NCBI GenBank assembly: GCA_016296565.1
Contig: JAEDJB010000086.1
Span: forward strand, 1-7,984
Source of the DNA: Oscillospiraceae bacterium
GTDB lineage: Bacteria > Bacillota > Clostridia > Oscillospirales > Oscillospiraceae
DNA: 7,984 nt
Reading direction: 5' to 3'
Below, one piece after another: positions 1-5,578 of this stretch. The notes under the pieces were generated by a model, which was not told where the DNA came from, searched no databases, and saw only the letters and a program-made list of their open reading frames with translations. Numbering within the stretch: position 1 is the stretch's first letter; each line of letters opens with the position of its first letter. The translations under genes were made by a program, and so were the position numbers.

Positions 1-1529
1 CGGATCTTGGCGTCGGTGGCGGTGTCCACGGCGGAGGTGGAGTCGTCCAGGATCAGGACCTTGGGCTTTTTTAGCAGCGCCCGGGCAATGCACAGCCGCT
101 GCTTCTGGCCGCCGGAGACGTTGGTGCCGCCCTGCTCGATGTAGGTATCGTAGCCCTCGGGCATCTTTTGGATGAACTCGTCGGCGCAGGCCAGCTGGCA
201 GGCCCGGACGCACTCCTCCGGGGTGGCGTTCTCGTCGCCCCAGCGCAGGTTATCCAGGATGGTGCCGGAGAAGAGGACGTTTTTCTGGAGAACCACGGAG
301 ACCTGGTTCCGCAGAGCTTCCATGTCGTACTCCCGCACGTCCCGGCCGCCTACCAGCACCTGGCCTTCGTTCACGTCGTAGAGGCGGCTGATCAGGTTCA
401 CCAGGCTGGTCTTGGCGCTGCCGGTGCCGCCGATGATGCCGATGGTTTCCCCGGAGCGGACGGAGAAGGAGATATCCCGGAGCACCGGCTTGCTGGCATC
501 CTTTTTGTAGGAGAAGTTCACGTTACGGAATTCCACTGAGCCATCGGAAACGTCGGAGATGGGATTTTCGGGGTTCACCAGGTCGGGCTTTTCGTTTAAG
601 ACCTCGGAGATTCGCTCTACGCTTGCCATGCTCATGGAGACCATCACGAAGATCATGGAGAGCATCATGAGGCTCATGAGGATATTCATGCAGTAGGTGA
701 GCAGGCTCATGAGCTCGCCGGTGGTGAGAGAACTGCTCACGATTTGGTGGGCGCCCAGCCAGCTGATCAGCAGAATGCAGGCGTAAACCGTAAAGTTCAT
801 CAGAGGGAAGGTCCAGGAGAGGATCTTTTCCGCAGAGAGGAACTGCCGGTAGATGTTCTGGGAGGCAGTGCGGAACTTGCTGTTCTCGTGATCCTCCCGG
901 ACGTAGGCCTTCACCACCCGGATGGCGGAGACGTTTTCCTGGATGCTGGCGTTCAGGTCGTCATACCGGTGGAACACCTCCCGGAAGTGGACCATGGTTT
1001 TGGACATAATGAGGAAGAGAAGCACGCCCAGCACGATCACGGCCACCAGATAGATGCTGGCCAGGCGGGGGCTGATGAGGAAGGCCATTACCATGGCCAC
1101 CAGCAGGGAGGCGGGTGCCCGGGTGCACATCCGCAGGATCATCATGTAGGCGTTCTGCACGTTGGTCACGTCGGTGGTCAGGCGGGTGATGAGACCGGAG
1201 GTGCTGAACTTGTCAATGTTGGAGAAGGAGAAGGTCTGGATGTTTTCGTACATGGCCTGGCGCAGGTTCCGGGCCAGACCGGCCGAGGCCCGGGCGCCGA
1301 ACTTGGCTCCCAGGACGCCCACAACGAGGCTGACCACCGCCAGGACCAGCATCAGCACGCCGGTGCGCTGGATGTGGCCCAGGTCCCCGGCAGTGACCCC
1401 CTTGTCGATGATAGAGGCCATAAGCAGAGGGATGATCATCTCCATGATGACCTCCAGCAGCATCATAATGGGGGTTAAAATGGAGTCCCGCTTAAATTCT
1501 TTAATCTGGGATAGAATGGTTTTCAGCAT
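1..1529 (-). CDS. ABC exporter half-transporter (fused membrane and ATPase domains), C-terminus cut by window edge
   Basis: Fused permease-ATPase of the multidrug/lipid exporter type; 509 residues are visible and the 3' end lies beyond base 1. The N-terminal two thirds (about residues 15-300) hold roughly six hydrophobic segments of an exporter membrane domain. The ATPase domain starts near residue 328. Walker A is GGTGSAKT (367-374), with Ala where GxxGxGK normally has its last Gly. The Q-loop is in VVLQKN (410-415), the signature is VSGGQ (471-475), and Walker B is LILDD (492-496) followed by the D-loop SAVD (499-502). Asp496 stands where the catalytic Glu is expected. In characterised heterodimeric exporters such as TM287/288 and BmrC/BmrD, that change marks the half carrying the degenerate ATP site, so a partner gene probably follows to the left of the window (inference). 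The ATG is preceded by AAGGAG at 8 nt and lies inside the upstream MarR gene, which implies translational coupling. The substrate cannot be told. Confidence 0.93.
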   Translation of the reverse strand, partial: MLKTILSQIKEFKRDSILTPIMMLLEVIMEMIIPLLMASIIDKGVTAGDLGHIQRTGVLMLVLAVVSLVVGVLGAKFGARASAGLARNLRQAMYENIQTFSFSNIDKFSTSGLITRLTTDVTNVQNAYMMILRMCTRAPASLLVAMVMAFLISPRLASIYLVAVIVLGVLLFLIMSKTMVHFREVFHRYDDLNASIQENVSAIRVVKAYVREDHENSKFRTASQNIYRQFLSAEKILSWTFPLMNFTVYACILLISWLGAHQIVSSSLTTGELMSLLTYCMNILMSLMMLSMIFVMVSMSMASVERISEVLNEKPDLVNPENPISDVSDGSVEFRNVNFSYKKDASKPVLRDISFSVRSGETIGIIGGTGSAKTSLVNLISRLYDVNEGQVLVGGRDVREYDMEALRNQVSVVLQKNVLFSGTILDNLRWGDENATPEECVRACQLACADEFIQKMPEGYDTYIEQGGTNVSGGQKQRLCIARALLKKPKVLILDDSTSAVDTATDAKI

Positions 1530-1998
1530 GGATACACTCCTTTTTGTCACTGAGATTGGCTTCGATCCGCCGGCAGAGGGAGAGGAACTGGGCCTTCTCC
1601 TGGGGGGAGAGCCCCCGGGTGGCCTGGGCCTCCAGCCGGTCCATGGCCTGACGGGTGCGGAGAAAGGCCTCGGTGCCCTGTTCAGTGAGGACCAGCTCCT
1701 TCAGCCGGGCGTCCCCGGCCACGCTCTGGCGGGTGATGTAGCCCTTTTTTTCCATGAGCTTTACCACCCCGGTCACAGAGGAACGAGTGATGTGGCAGAC
1801 GCCCTCAATGTCCCGCTGATAGACGGCCTTTCCACTGGCCTTCTGGAAGAAGAGGTAGCCCAGAATGTGGCCGTAGACCACGGGGAAGTCATCCCCTTCC
1901 AGGTTTCGCACCGTCTCGGAAAACTTTCGGGAGAAGGCGTGGTTCAGGTGCTTGATGTGGGGACCCACCAGCTGCGACGGATCGTCGGGAAGAAACAT
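1501..1998 (-). CDS. MarR-family transcriptional repressor of the adjacent exporter
   Basis: A 165-residue protein, the usual MarR length. A winged helix-turn-helix spans about residues 58-106: the recognition region is ITRSSVTGVVKLMEKKGYI (70-88), and the wing ends in the family-typical charged turn and LTEQG (104-108). The flanking helices (about 8-50 and 110-150) would form the dimer interface. MarR proteins bind palindromes as dimers and release DNA when they bind small ligands. I chose the ATG at 1998 because GGAAG lies 8 nt upstream. An in-frame TTG at 2031 would extend the protein by 11 residues, but it falls inside the 18-bp palindrome and lacks a clear ribosome site. The last 29 nt overlap the ABC exporter start, so both belong to one operon. 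The promoter and operator-like repeats lie just upstream, suggesting autorepression. Confidence 0.93.
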   Translation of the reverse strand: MFLPDDPSQLVGPHIKHLNHAFSRKFSETVRNLEGDDFPVVYGHILGYLFFQKASGKAVYQRDIEGVCHITRSSVTGVVKLMEKKGYITRQSVAGDARLKELVLTEQGTEAFLRTRQAMDRLEAQATRGLSPQEKAQFLSLCRRIEANLSDKKECIHAENHSIPD

Positions 1999-2015
1999 AA
2001 CATTCACTTCCTTTG

Positions 2016-2033
2016 GTTTGTTTGAAAACAAAC
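2016..2033. promoter_or_regulatory. Perfect 18-bp palindrome, probable MarR operator
   Basis: GTTTGTTT-GA-AAACAAAC has perfect 8-bp arms around a 2-bp centre. It lies between the MarR promoter and the MarR start codon, roughly +9 to +26 of the predicted transcript, where a bound dimer would block transcription. Size and symmetry fit a MarR dimer site; which protein binds is inferred from position only. Its right edge overlaps by 4 bp the first 20-bp direct repeat. Confidence 0.7.
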
Positions 2034-2049
2034 TGTTTGGTACCGTACA
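2030..2049. repeat. 20-bp operator-like element, copy 1
   Basis: This copy reads AAACTGTTTGGTACCGTACA and matches copy 2 at 2092-2111 in 18 of 20 positions, in the same orientation. Its inner 16 bp (2034-2049) form an imperfect palindrome (6 of 8 pairs). It touches the -10 box of the minus-strand MarR promoter and covers the likely start site, which suits a repressor site. Confidence 0.65.
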
Positions 2050-2077
2050 TTCTAACTTTGGTCCTACGGTTTGTCAA
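2049..2077 (-). promoter_or_regulatory. Promoter of the MarR-ABC exporter operon
   Basis: On the minus strand there is a perfect -35 box TTGACA (2077-2072), a 17-nt spacer and the -10 box TAGAAT (2054-2049, five of six consensus). Transcription should begin near 2042, leaving a leader of about 44 nt before the MarR ATG. Near-consensus strength fits a promoter that is held down by a repressor. Confidence 0.82.
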
Positions 2078-2091
2078 TGGTTATTTTGACG

Positions 2092-2111
2092 AAACTGTTT
2101 GGAACCGAACA
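2092..2111. repeat. 20-bp operator-like element, copy 2
   Basis: This copy reads AAACTGTTTGGAACCGAACA, identical to copy 1 except at two positions. Start-to-start distance is 62 bp, close to six DNA turns, so both copies face the same side of the helix. It lies upstream of the MarR promoter -35 box and on the deacetylase side of the intergenic region. It also directly follows a TTGACG hexamer (2086-2091) that lacks a good -10 partner. Confidence 0.6.
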
Positions 2112-2146
2112 AAAAAGTGAGTCGTTGCAGCGGAGCCCATTCTCCA

Positions 2147-2175
2147 TTGACTTTGTCCGGCAGATGGAGTACTCT
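2147..2175 (+). promoter_or_regulatory. Candidate promoter of the deacetylase gene
   Basis: TTGACT (2147-2152, five of six) is followed after 17 nt by TACTCT (2170-2175, four of six). It would give a leader of about 50 nt before the ATG at 2234. A short inverted repeat, CTCCAT (2142-2147) and ATGGAG (2164-2169), brackets the spacer. The weak -10 box keeps this tentative. Confidence 0.45.
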
Positions 2176-2233
2176 TTTCCTGAAGAGCTCCTTTGGAAGA
2201 ACGCATACTAGAAAGAGAAAGAAGGGAATCATC

Positions 2234-3544
2234 ATGAAGGGATGGAAGACACGATTTGCTGCAGTCCTGCTGGTTCTGGTGCTCTGCGTGGGCCTGGCCC
2301 CGGGGGCGCTGGCTGCCTCCGCCTATGACCGGCCGGGGCAGAAGCTGGCCTGCCTCACCTTTGACGACGGCCCGGGCCCCTATTCGGACCAGATCCTGGA
2401 CGTTTTGAAGGCTCATGGGGCCAAGGCCACCTTTTTTATGAACGGGTACAAGGTCCGGACCTACGCGGCCCAGGTTCAGCGGATGGCGGCGGAGGGCCAC
2501 CAGATCGGCAACCACACCTATAACCACCCCTACCTGGCCAAGAGCAGCGACACCCTCATCCGCCAGGAGATTCAGTCCACCGCCCAGGCCCTGACTGAGG
2601 TCACCGGGCTTACGGGCACCGGGGAAACCGGGTTCTACCTGCGGCCTCCCTATGGCAGCTTCAACAGCCGGGTGATCGCTGCGGCCGGGGTGCCGGTGAT
2701 CTGGTGCACTGTGGACTCCGGGGACTGGAAGTATCAGGACGCAAAACGGCTGGTGAGCTATACTGGCTCCGTCCTTCAGGACGGGGATATTGTGATTCTC
2801 CACGAGACCCACAAATCCACCGCCCAGGGGCTGGACGCGCTGCTCACCAGGCTGGAAGAGCGGGGCTTCCAGCTGGTGACCCTGGAGGATCTGTTCTGGC
2901 GGCGGGGGATCACTCCCCAGGCGGGCCAGATCTATTACAGCGCCAAGAACACCGGTGTGAACCGCTGTGAAAAAGCCCTTTACTGGGACGAGAGCAAGCT
3001 GGACACCCACTGGGCCTGGCCCAGCATTCAGTTTGTCATGGAGCAGGGCCTGATGACCGGCAATGAATACGGGGAGTTCACGCCCCAGTTCCCCCTGACC
3101 CGGGGAATGTTCGTCACCATCCTGGGCCGTTTGTCCGGGGTGGAGGCAGGGGAGACTCCCTCGGGCTTCCAGGATATTCCCAATGATCACTACGCCGCTC
3201 CCTATGCCGCCTGGGCCAGGGAAACCGGGGTGATGACGGGAGTGGAGGAAGGCCGCTTCGGGGTGAACAGTCCCCTGACCCGCCAGCAGATGGCGGTAGC
3301 CCTGGCCCGGTACGCCCGGCTGAAGGGCGCGGAAGGGGAGACCCTGGACTTGTCCCTTTATGCGGACAGCGCAGAAATCGCCGACTGGGCCAGAGAGGGC
3401 GTGGCCCAGTGCTCCGCTCTGGGCCTGCTGAACGGCTCCCAGGGGAAGTTCTCCCCCAATACAGTCACCACCCGGGCCATGGGCGCCGTGATCCTCCAGC
3501 GGCTGTGTGAATACGAGTTCCCCACAGAGGCAGAAGAAATCTGA
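2234..3544 (+). CDS. Secreted polysaccharide deacetylase (NodB domain) with three SLH cell-wall anchoring repeats
   Basis: A 436-residue carbohydrate esterase family 4 type protein. Residues 1-27 form a signal peptide (Lys/Arg start, leucine-rich core, cleavage probably after ALA at 25-27). The NodB motifs appear in order: TFDDGP (42-47; Asp44 as catalytic base, Asp45 as metal ligand), NHTYNHP (93-99; His94 and His98 as metal ligands), RPPYG (137-141), DSGDW (161-165) and LHET (189-192, His190), so the active site looks complete. Residues about 256-426 hold three SLH-like repeats with LTRGM (288-292), LTRQQ (348-352) and TTRAM (412-416). SLH repeats bind pyruvylated wall polymers, so the enzyme should sit on the cell surface and remove N- or O-acetyl groups from peptidoglycan or another glycan; the substrate is not determined. 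The ATG at 2234 is chosen because it begins the signal peptide and has a GAAGGGA ribosome site; the frame stays open upstream without such support. Confidence 0.93.
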   Translation: MKGWKTRFAAVLLVLVLCVGLAPGALAASAYDRPGQKLACLTFDDGPGPYSDQILDVLKAHGAKATFFMNGYKVRTYAAQVQRMAAEGHQIGNHTYNHPYLAKSSDTLIRQEIQSTAQALTEVTGLTGTGETGFYLRPPYGSFNSRVIAAAGVPVIWCTVDSGDWKYQDAKRLVSYTGSVLQDGDIVILHETHKSTAQGLDALLTRLEERGFQLVTLEDLFWRRGITPQAGQIYYSAKNTGVNRCEKALYWDESKLDTHWAWPSIQFVMEQGLMTGNEYGEFTPQFPLTRGMFVTILGRLSGVEAGETPSGFQDIPNDHYAAPYAAWARETGVMTGVEEGRFGVNSPLTRQQMAVALARYARLKGAEGETLDLSLYADSAEIADWAREGVAQCSALGLLNGSQGKFSPNTVTTRAMGAVILQRLCEYEFPTEAEEI

Positions 3545-3582
3545 AAAAAGCTGGGCTTTCCTCGCGGAAAGCCCAGCTTTTT
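3545..3582. terminator. Bidirectional intrinsic terminator between convergent genes
   Basis: A perfect hairpin with arms 3545-3561 and 3566-3582 (17 bp, loop TCGC). A tract of T follows it on the plus strand, and a run of T follows it on the minus strand as well. It begins immediately after the deacetylase stop and 29 nt beyond the VOC stop, so it can end transcripts from both sides. Confidence 0.93.
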
Positions 3583-3611
3583 GTTTTATGAAGGGTCTGC
3601 TGCCCTGGGGA

Positions 3612-4073
3612 TCATATCCCCGCCAGATCTCTGGCATACTCTGCCGACACATCCATCCGCGCAGCGACTTCCTCTATCGTCATGCCCTGGTCCAAAAACC
3701 GGCGGCAGACAGCGGAGAGGGGCTCGGCGATTTCCAGCACATGGCCGTCCGGGTCCAGCAGCCGCACCACCCGCTGGCCCCAGCGGTGCTCCAGCAGGGG
3801 GTGGGCGTACTCCACCTGTTTTCCCTCCAGCCTTGCCAGAAAGCCCTCCAGGTTCTCCTCCACAAAGTACAGCTCGGCGTCCTTTCCGCCGAAGCGGATC
3901 TCTTCTGTTCCCAGAAACGCCCTCCAGCTGTCCAGGGTCTGGAGGGCAATGCCCCCGGTGAGAGTCACGTTGGCCCCGAAATCCAGAATCTTCTCCAGCC
4001 CCAGCACCTCCTGATAGAAAGCCAGGGACCGCTCCATATCCCGCACCACCAAAAGGGGCTGCTGATACGTCAT
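3612..4073 (-). CDS. VOC-superfamily (glyoxalase/bleomycin-resistance type) protein
   Basis: A 153-residue single-domain VOC protein. The opening (residues 5-27: LLVVRDMERSLAFYQEVLGL) is the typical first beta-alpha unit. The second module ends in LLDPDGHVLEI (105-115), the hallmark strand, with Glu114 at the position of a usual metal ligand. The family covers lactoylglutathione lyases, dioxygenases, epimerases and drug-binding proteins, so the reaction cannot be named. Residues 120-150 form an extra helical tail; MTIEEVAARMDVSAEYAR (131-148) resembles a helix-turn-helix, though such tails may only pack on the VOC core. The ATG has a strong AAAGGAGG site upstream. The gene lies 62 nt after the CofE-like gene, with that gene's terminator in between and no visible promoter of its own, so expression may depend on read-through. 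Confidence 0.88.
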   Translation of the reverse strand: MTYQQPLLVVRDMERSLAFYQEVLGLEKILDFGANVTLTGGIALQTLDSWRAFLGTEEIRFGGKDAELYFVEENLEGFLARLEGKQVEYAHPLLEHRWGQRVVRLLDPDGHVLEIAEPLSAVCRRFLDQGMTIEEVAARMDVSAEYARDLAGI

Positions 4074-4093
4074 GCTGATCCTCCTTTCCCAAT

Positions 4094-4127
4094 AAAAAAC
4101 GCCCGAAACCCTGGGGTTCCGGGCGTT
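4094..4127 (-). terminator. Intrinsic terminator of the CofE-like gene
   Basis: Read on the minus strand, AACGCCCG pairs with CGGGCGTT, followed by one mismatch and then AACC/GGTT around a 4-nt loop (4098-4127). TTTTTTA follows directly (4099-4093). It lies 9 nt after the CofE-like stop codon and about 20 nt upstream of the VOC start, almost touching that gene's ribosome site. Confidence 0.85.
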
Positions 4128-4135
4128 GGTCTGTC

Positions 4136-5311
4136 TTATTCGGCGTAGTTTTTGAAATAGTTCTGAATGACGATGAAGGGGGTGCCCTTGTCACCGGACC
4201 CGGAGGTCAGGTCGCACAGGGAGCCCAGCAGGTCGGTGTACTGCCGGGGGGTGGTGCCCTCGGAGCTCATGTCGCCCACCAGGTCGGCGTTCTTGGCCTG
4301 GATTTCCTTGCGGATGGCGGCCTTCAGTTCCTCGCCGGACAGGTCTGCAAAGTCGTTGTCGGCCAGGTACTTGAGCTTCAGCTCGTTGGGGCGGCCGGAC
4401 AGACCAGCGGTATAAGCGGGGGAGACCACGGGGTCAGCCAGCTCCCAGATGCCGCCCACGGGGTCCTTGAAGGCGCCGTCGCCGTAGATCATGGCCTCCA
4501 CGTGGATGCCCCGGTCGGCCAGGATGCGGGCCTGGATGCCGTCCACCACAGGCTGGCAGTTCCGGGGGAAGAGCTTCAGCTTTTCCTCGGTGGCCTTGTT
4601 GGAGCCCAGCAGGCCGTACTGGTCGTGGTAGCCGCTGCCGTCCACGGGGGCGGACATCACGTCAGCCAGGGTGCAGACGTTCTTGCCCATGGCCTTCAGG
4701 GTGTCCCGGGTCTCGTTCCGGGTGTGAATGTCGCAGCAGAGAATGTCATCGCAGGCGGTGGCAATGTAGCGGCAGTCGTTGGAGAAGAGGAAGGTGGCCT
4801 TGGCCCCTTCGCCCTCAATCACCTGGCGGTAGAAGTCCAGGTAGTTCACGCCGGTGAAGGGGTGGACAGGGGAGCCGAAGGTCTCCACGAAGTCCTTCTC
4901 CTGGTAGGAGGTCACCTCGCTGTACTTGTGCTTGACATAAGCGGAGCGGGCCATCAGGGGGTTGCCTACCTCGTCGTTGGGGTAGCTGAACAGAATGACC
5001 ACCTCGTCCACAGCCCGGGCGATGCCCTTCAGGCACATGGAGAAGCGGTTGCGGCTGAGGATGGGGAACACCAGCCCCAGCTTTTTGGTGCCGAATTTAT
5101 TGCGGATATCCTGGGCAACCTGGTCTACGGTCACATAGTTGCCCTGGGCCCGGGCCACCACGGACTCGGTCACGGCAATGATGTCGCGGTCCTTCAGGGT
5201 GTAGTTGTCCTCCTTCTCGGATGCGTACACGCTGTTTACAACGATCTCCACGATGTCGTCGCCCTCGCGGATGATGGGGGCCTGGATGCCTCTGGAAATA
5301 ACGCCTGCCAT
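4136..5311 (-). CDS. Coenzyme F420-0:L-glutamate ligase family (CofE-like) protein of unknown substrate
   Basis: A 391-residue soluble protein. Family resemblance is clearest in the N-terminal half: IIREGDDI (13-20) and DIIAVTESVVARAQG (43-57), which match the CofE pattern of a strand followed by VT-x2-VV-x-A-x-G. A conserved-looking C-terminal stretch follows, GDGAFKDPVGG (277-287). True CofE adds glutamates to F420-0 using GTP, and the archaeal enzymes have about 250 residues; this protein is some 140 longer. No other F420 gene is in the window, and most gut Clostridia are not known to make F420, so the real substrate may be another carboxylate (inference). A cysteine cluster, C180, C187, C192 and C193, is unexplained. 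The ATG at 5311 is preferred over an upstream in-frame start at 5401 because GGAGG lies 7 nt before it and the extra 30 residues are translated leader, rich in Phe and Ile. Promoter and terminator are both visible. Confidence 0.82.
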   Translation of the reverse strand: MAGVISRGIQAPIIREGDDIVEIVVNSVYASEKEDNYTLKDRDIIAVTESVVARAQGNYVTVDQVAQDIRNKFGTKKLGLVFPILSRNRFSMCLKGIARAVDEVVILFSYPNDEVGNPLMARSAYVKHKYSEVTSYQEKDFVETFGSPVHPFTGVNYLDFYRQVIEGEGAKATFLFSNDCRYIATACDDILCCDIHTRNETRDTLKAMGKNVCTLADVMSAPVDGSGYHDQYGLLGSNKATEEKLKLFPRNCQPVVDGIQARILADRGIHVEAMIYGDGAFKDPVGGIWELADPVVSPAYTAGLSGRPNELKLKYLADNDFADLSGEELKAAIRKEIQAKNADLVGDMSSEGTTPRQYTDLLGSLCDLTSGSGDKGTPFIVIQNYFKNYAE

Positions 5312-5403
5312 GGTCAATCCTCCAATATGTGTCAAAATAGCAGAAATGATTTTTGCAGAAATAAGATCAAAAGAAAAATTATATACAAAAAATTTCCGCA
5401 ACT

Positions 5404-5432
5404 ATTATACCCGCTGTCCGAAAGAATAACAA
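5404..5432 (-). promoter_or_regulatory. Promoter of the CofE-like gene
   Basis: On the minus strand, TTGTTA (5432-5427, four of six) is followed after 17 nt by a perfect TATAAT (5409-5404). The start site should be near 5397, giving an AT-rich leader of about 86 nt before the ATG at 5311. I see no stable structure in that leader. Confidence 0.8.
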
Positions 5433-5440
5433 GAGCAAAT

Positions 5441-5504
5441 TTGCCCGGAGGGCAACTTTTTCCCCGTCTGCCCCTCTTTTCTGGTGCAAAATGGCGGGGG
5501 AAAA
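5441..5504. promoter_or_regulatory. Inverted repeats between two divergent promoters
   Basis: Between the CofE-like and radical SAM promoters lie a compact hairpin, TTGCCC-GGA-GGGCAA (5441-5455), followed by CTTTTT, and a wider inverted repeat, TTTTCCCCG (5458-5466) against CGGGGGAAAA (5495-5504), with one extra base in one arm. The right arm ends 4 nt before the radical SAM -35 box. Either could be a regulator site, or the first a weak plus-strand terminator; no gene precedes it on that strand. Confidence 0.3.
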
Positions 5505-5508
5505 TGCC

Positions 5509-5537
5509 TTGCAGGGCCATAGCGGTTCCTGTATAAT
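5509..5537 (+). promoter_or_regulatory. Promoter of the radical SAM gene
   Basis: A perfect TATAAT (5532-5537) lies 17 nt after TTGCAG (5509-5514, three of six). The start site should be near 5544, giving a short leader of about 35 nt that contains the AGGAGG site at 5566-5571. Confidence 0.72.
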
Positions 5538-5578
5538 GGACTCAAAAACCATTCCATGTTCCAAAAGGAGGAGCGCCC

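Noticed and set aside
168..2025. Long plus-strand open frames opposite the exporter and MarR genes
   Set aside because: They are antisense to well-supported genes, lack ribosome sites, and have odd His/Gly/Val-rich composition that comes from the GC-rich codon pattern of the other strand.
1998..2031. Upstream TTG start for the MarR gene
   Set aside because: It lies in the palindrome and has no ribosome site at proper distance, whereas the ATG at 1998 does.
2086..2114. Second plus-strand promoter starting with TTGACG
   Set aside because: The position 17 nt downstream reads ACAAAA, not a usable -10 box; the pair at 2147-2175 is better.
2081..3652. Minus-strand 523-residue open frame across the deacetylase
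   Set aside because: It runs through the bidirectional terminator and is antisense to a gene with complete catalytic motifs and signal peptide; its composition is low-complexity and Pro/Gly-rich.
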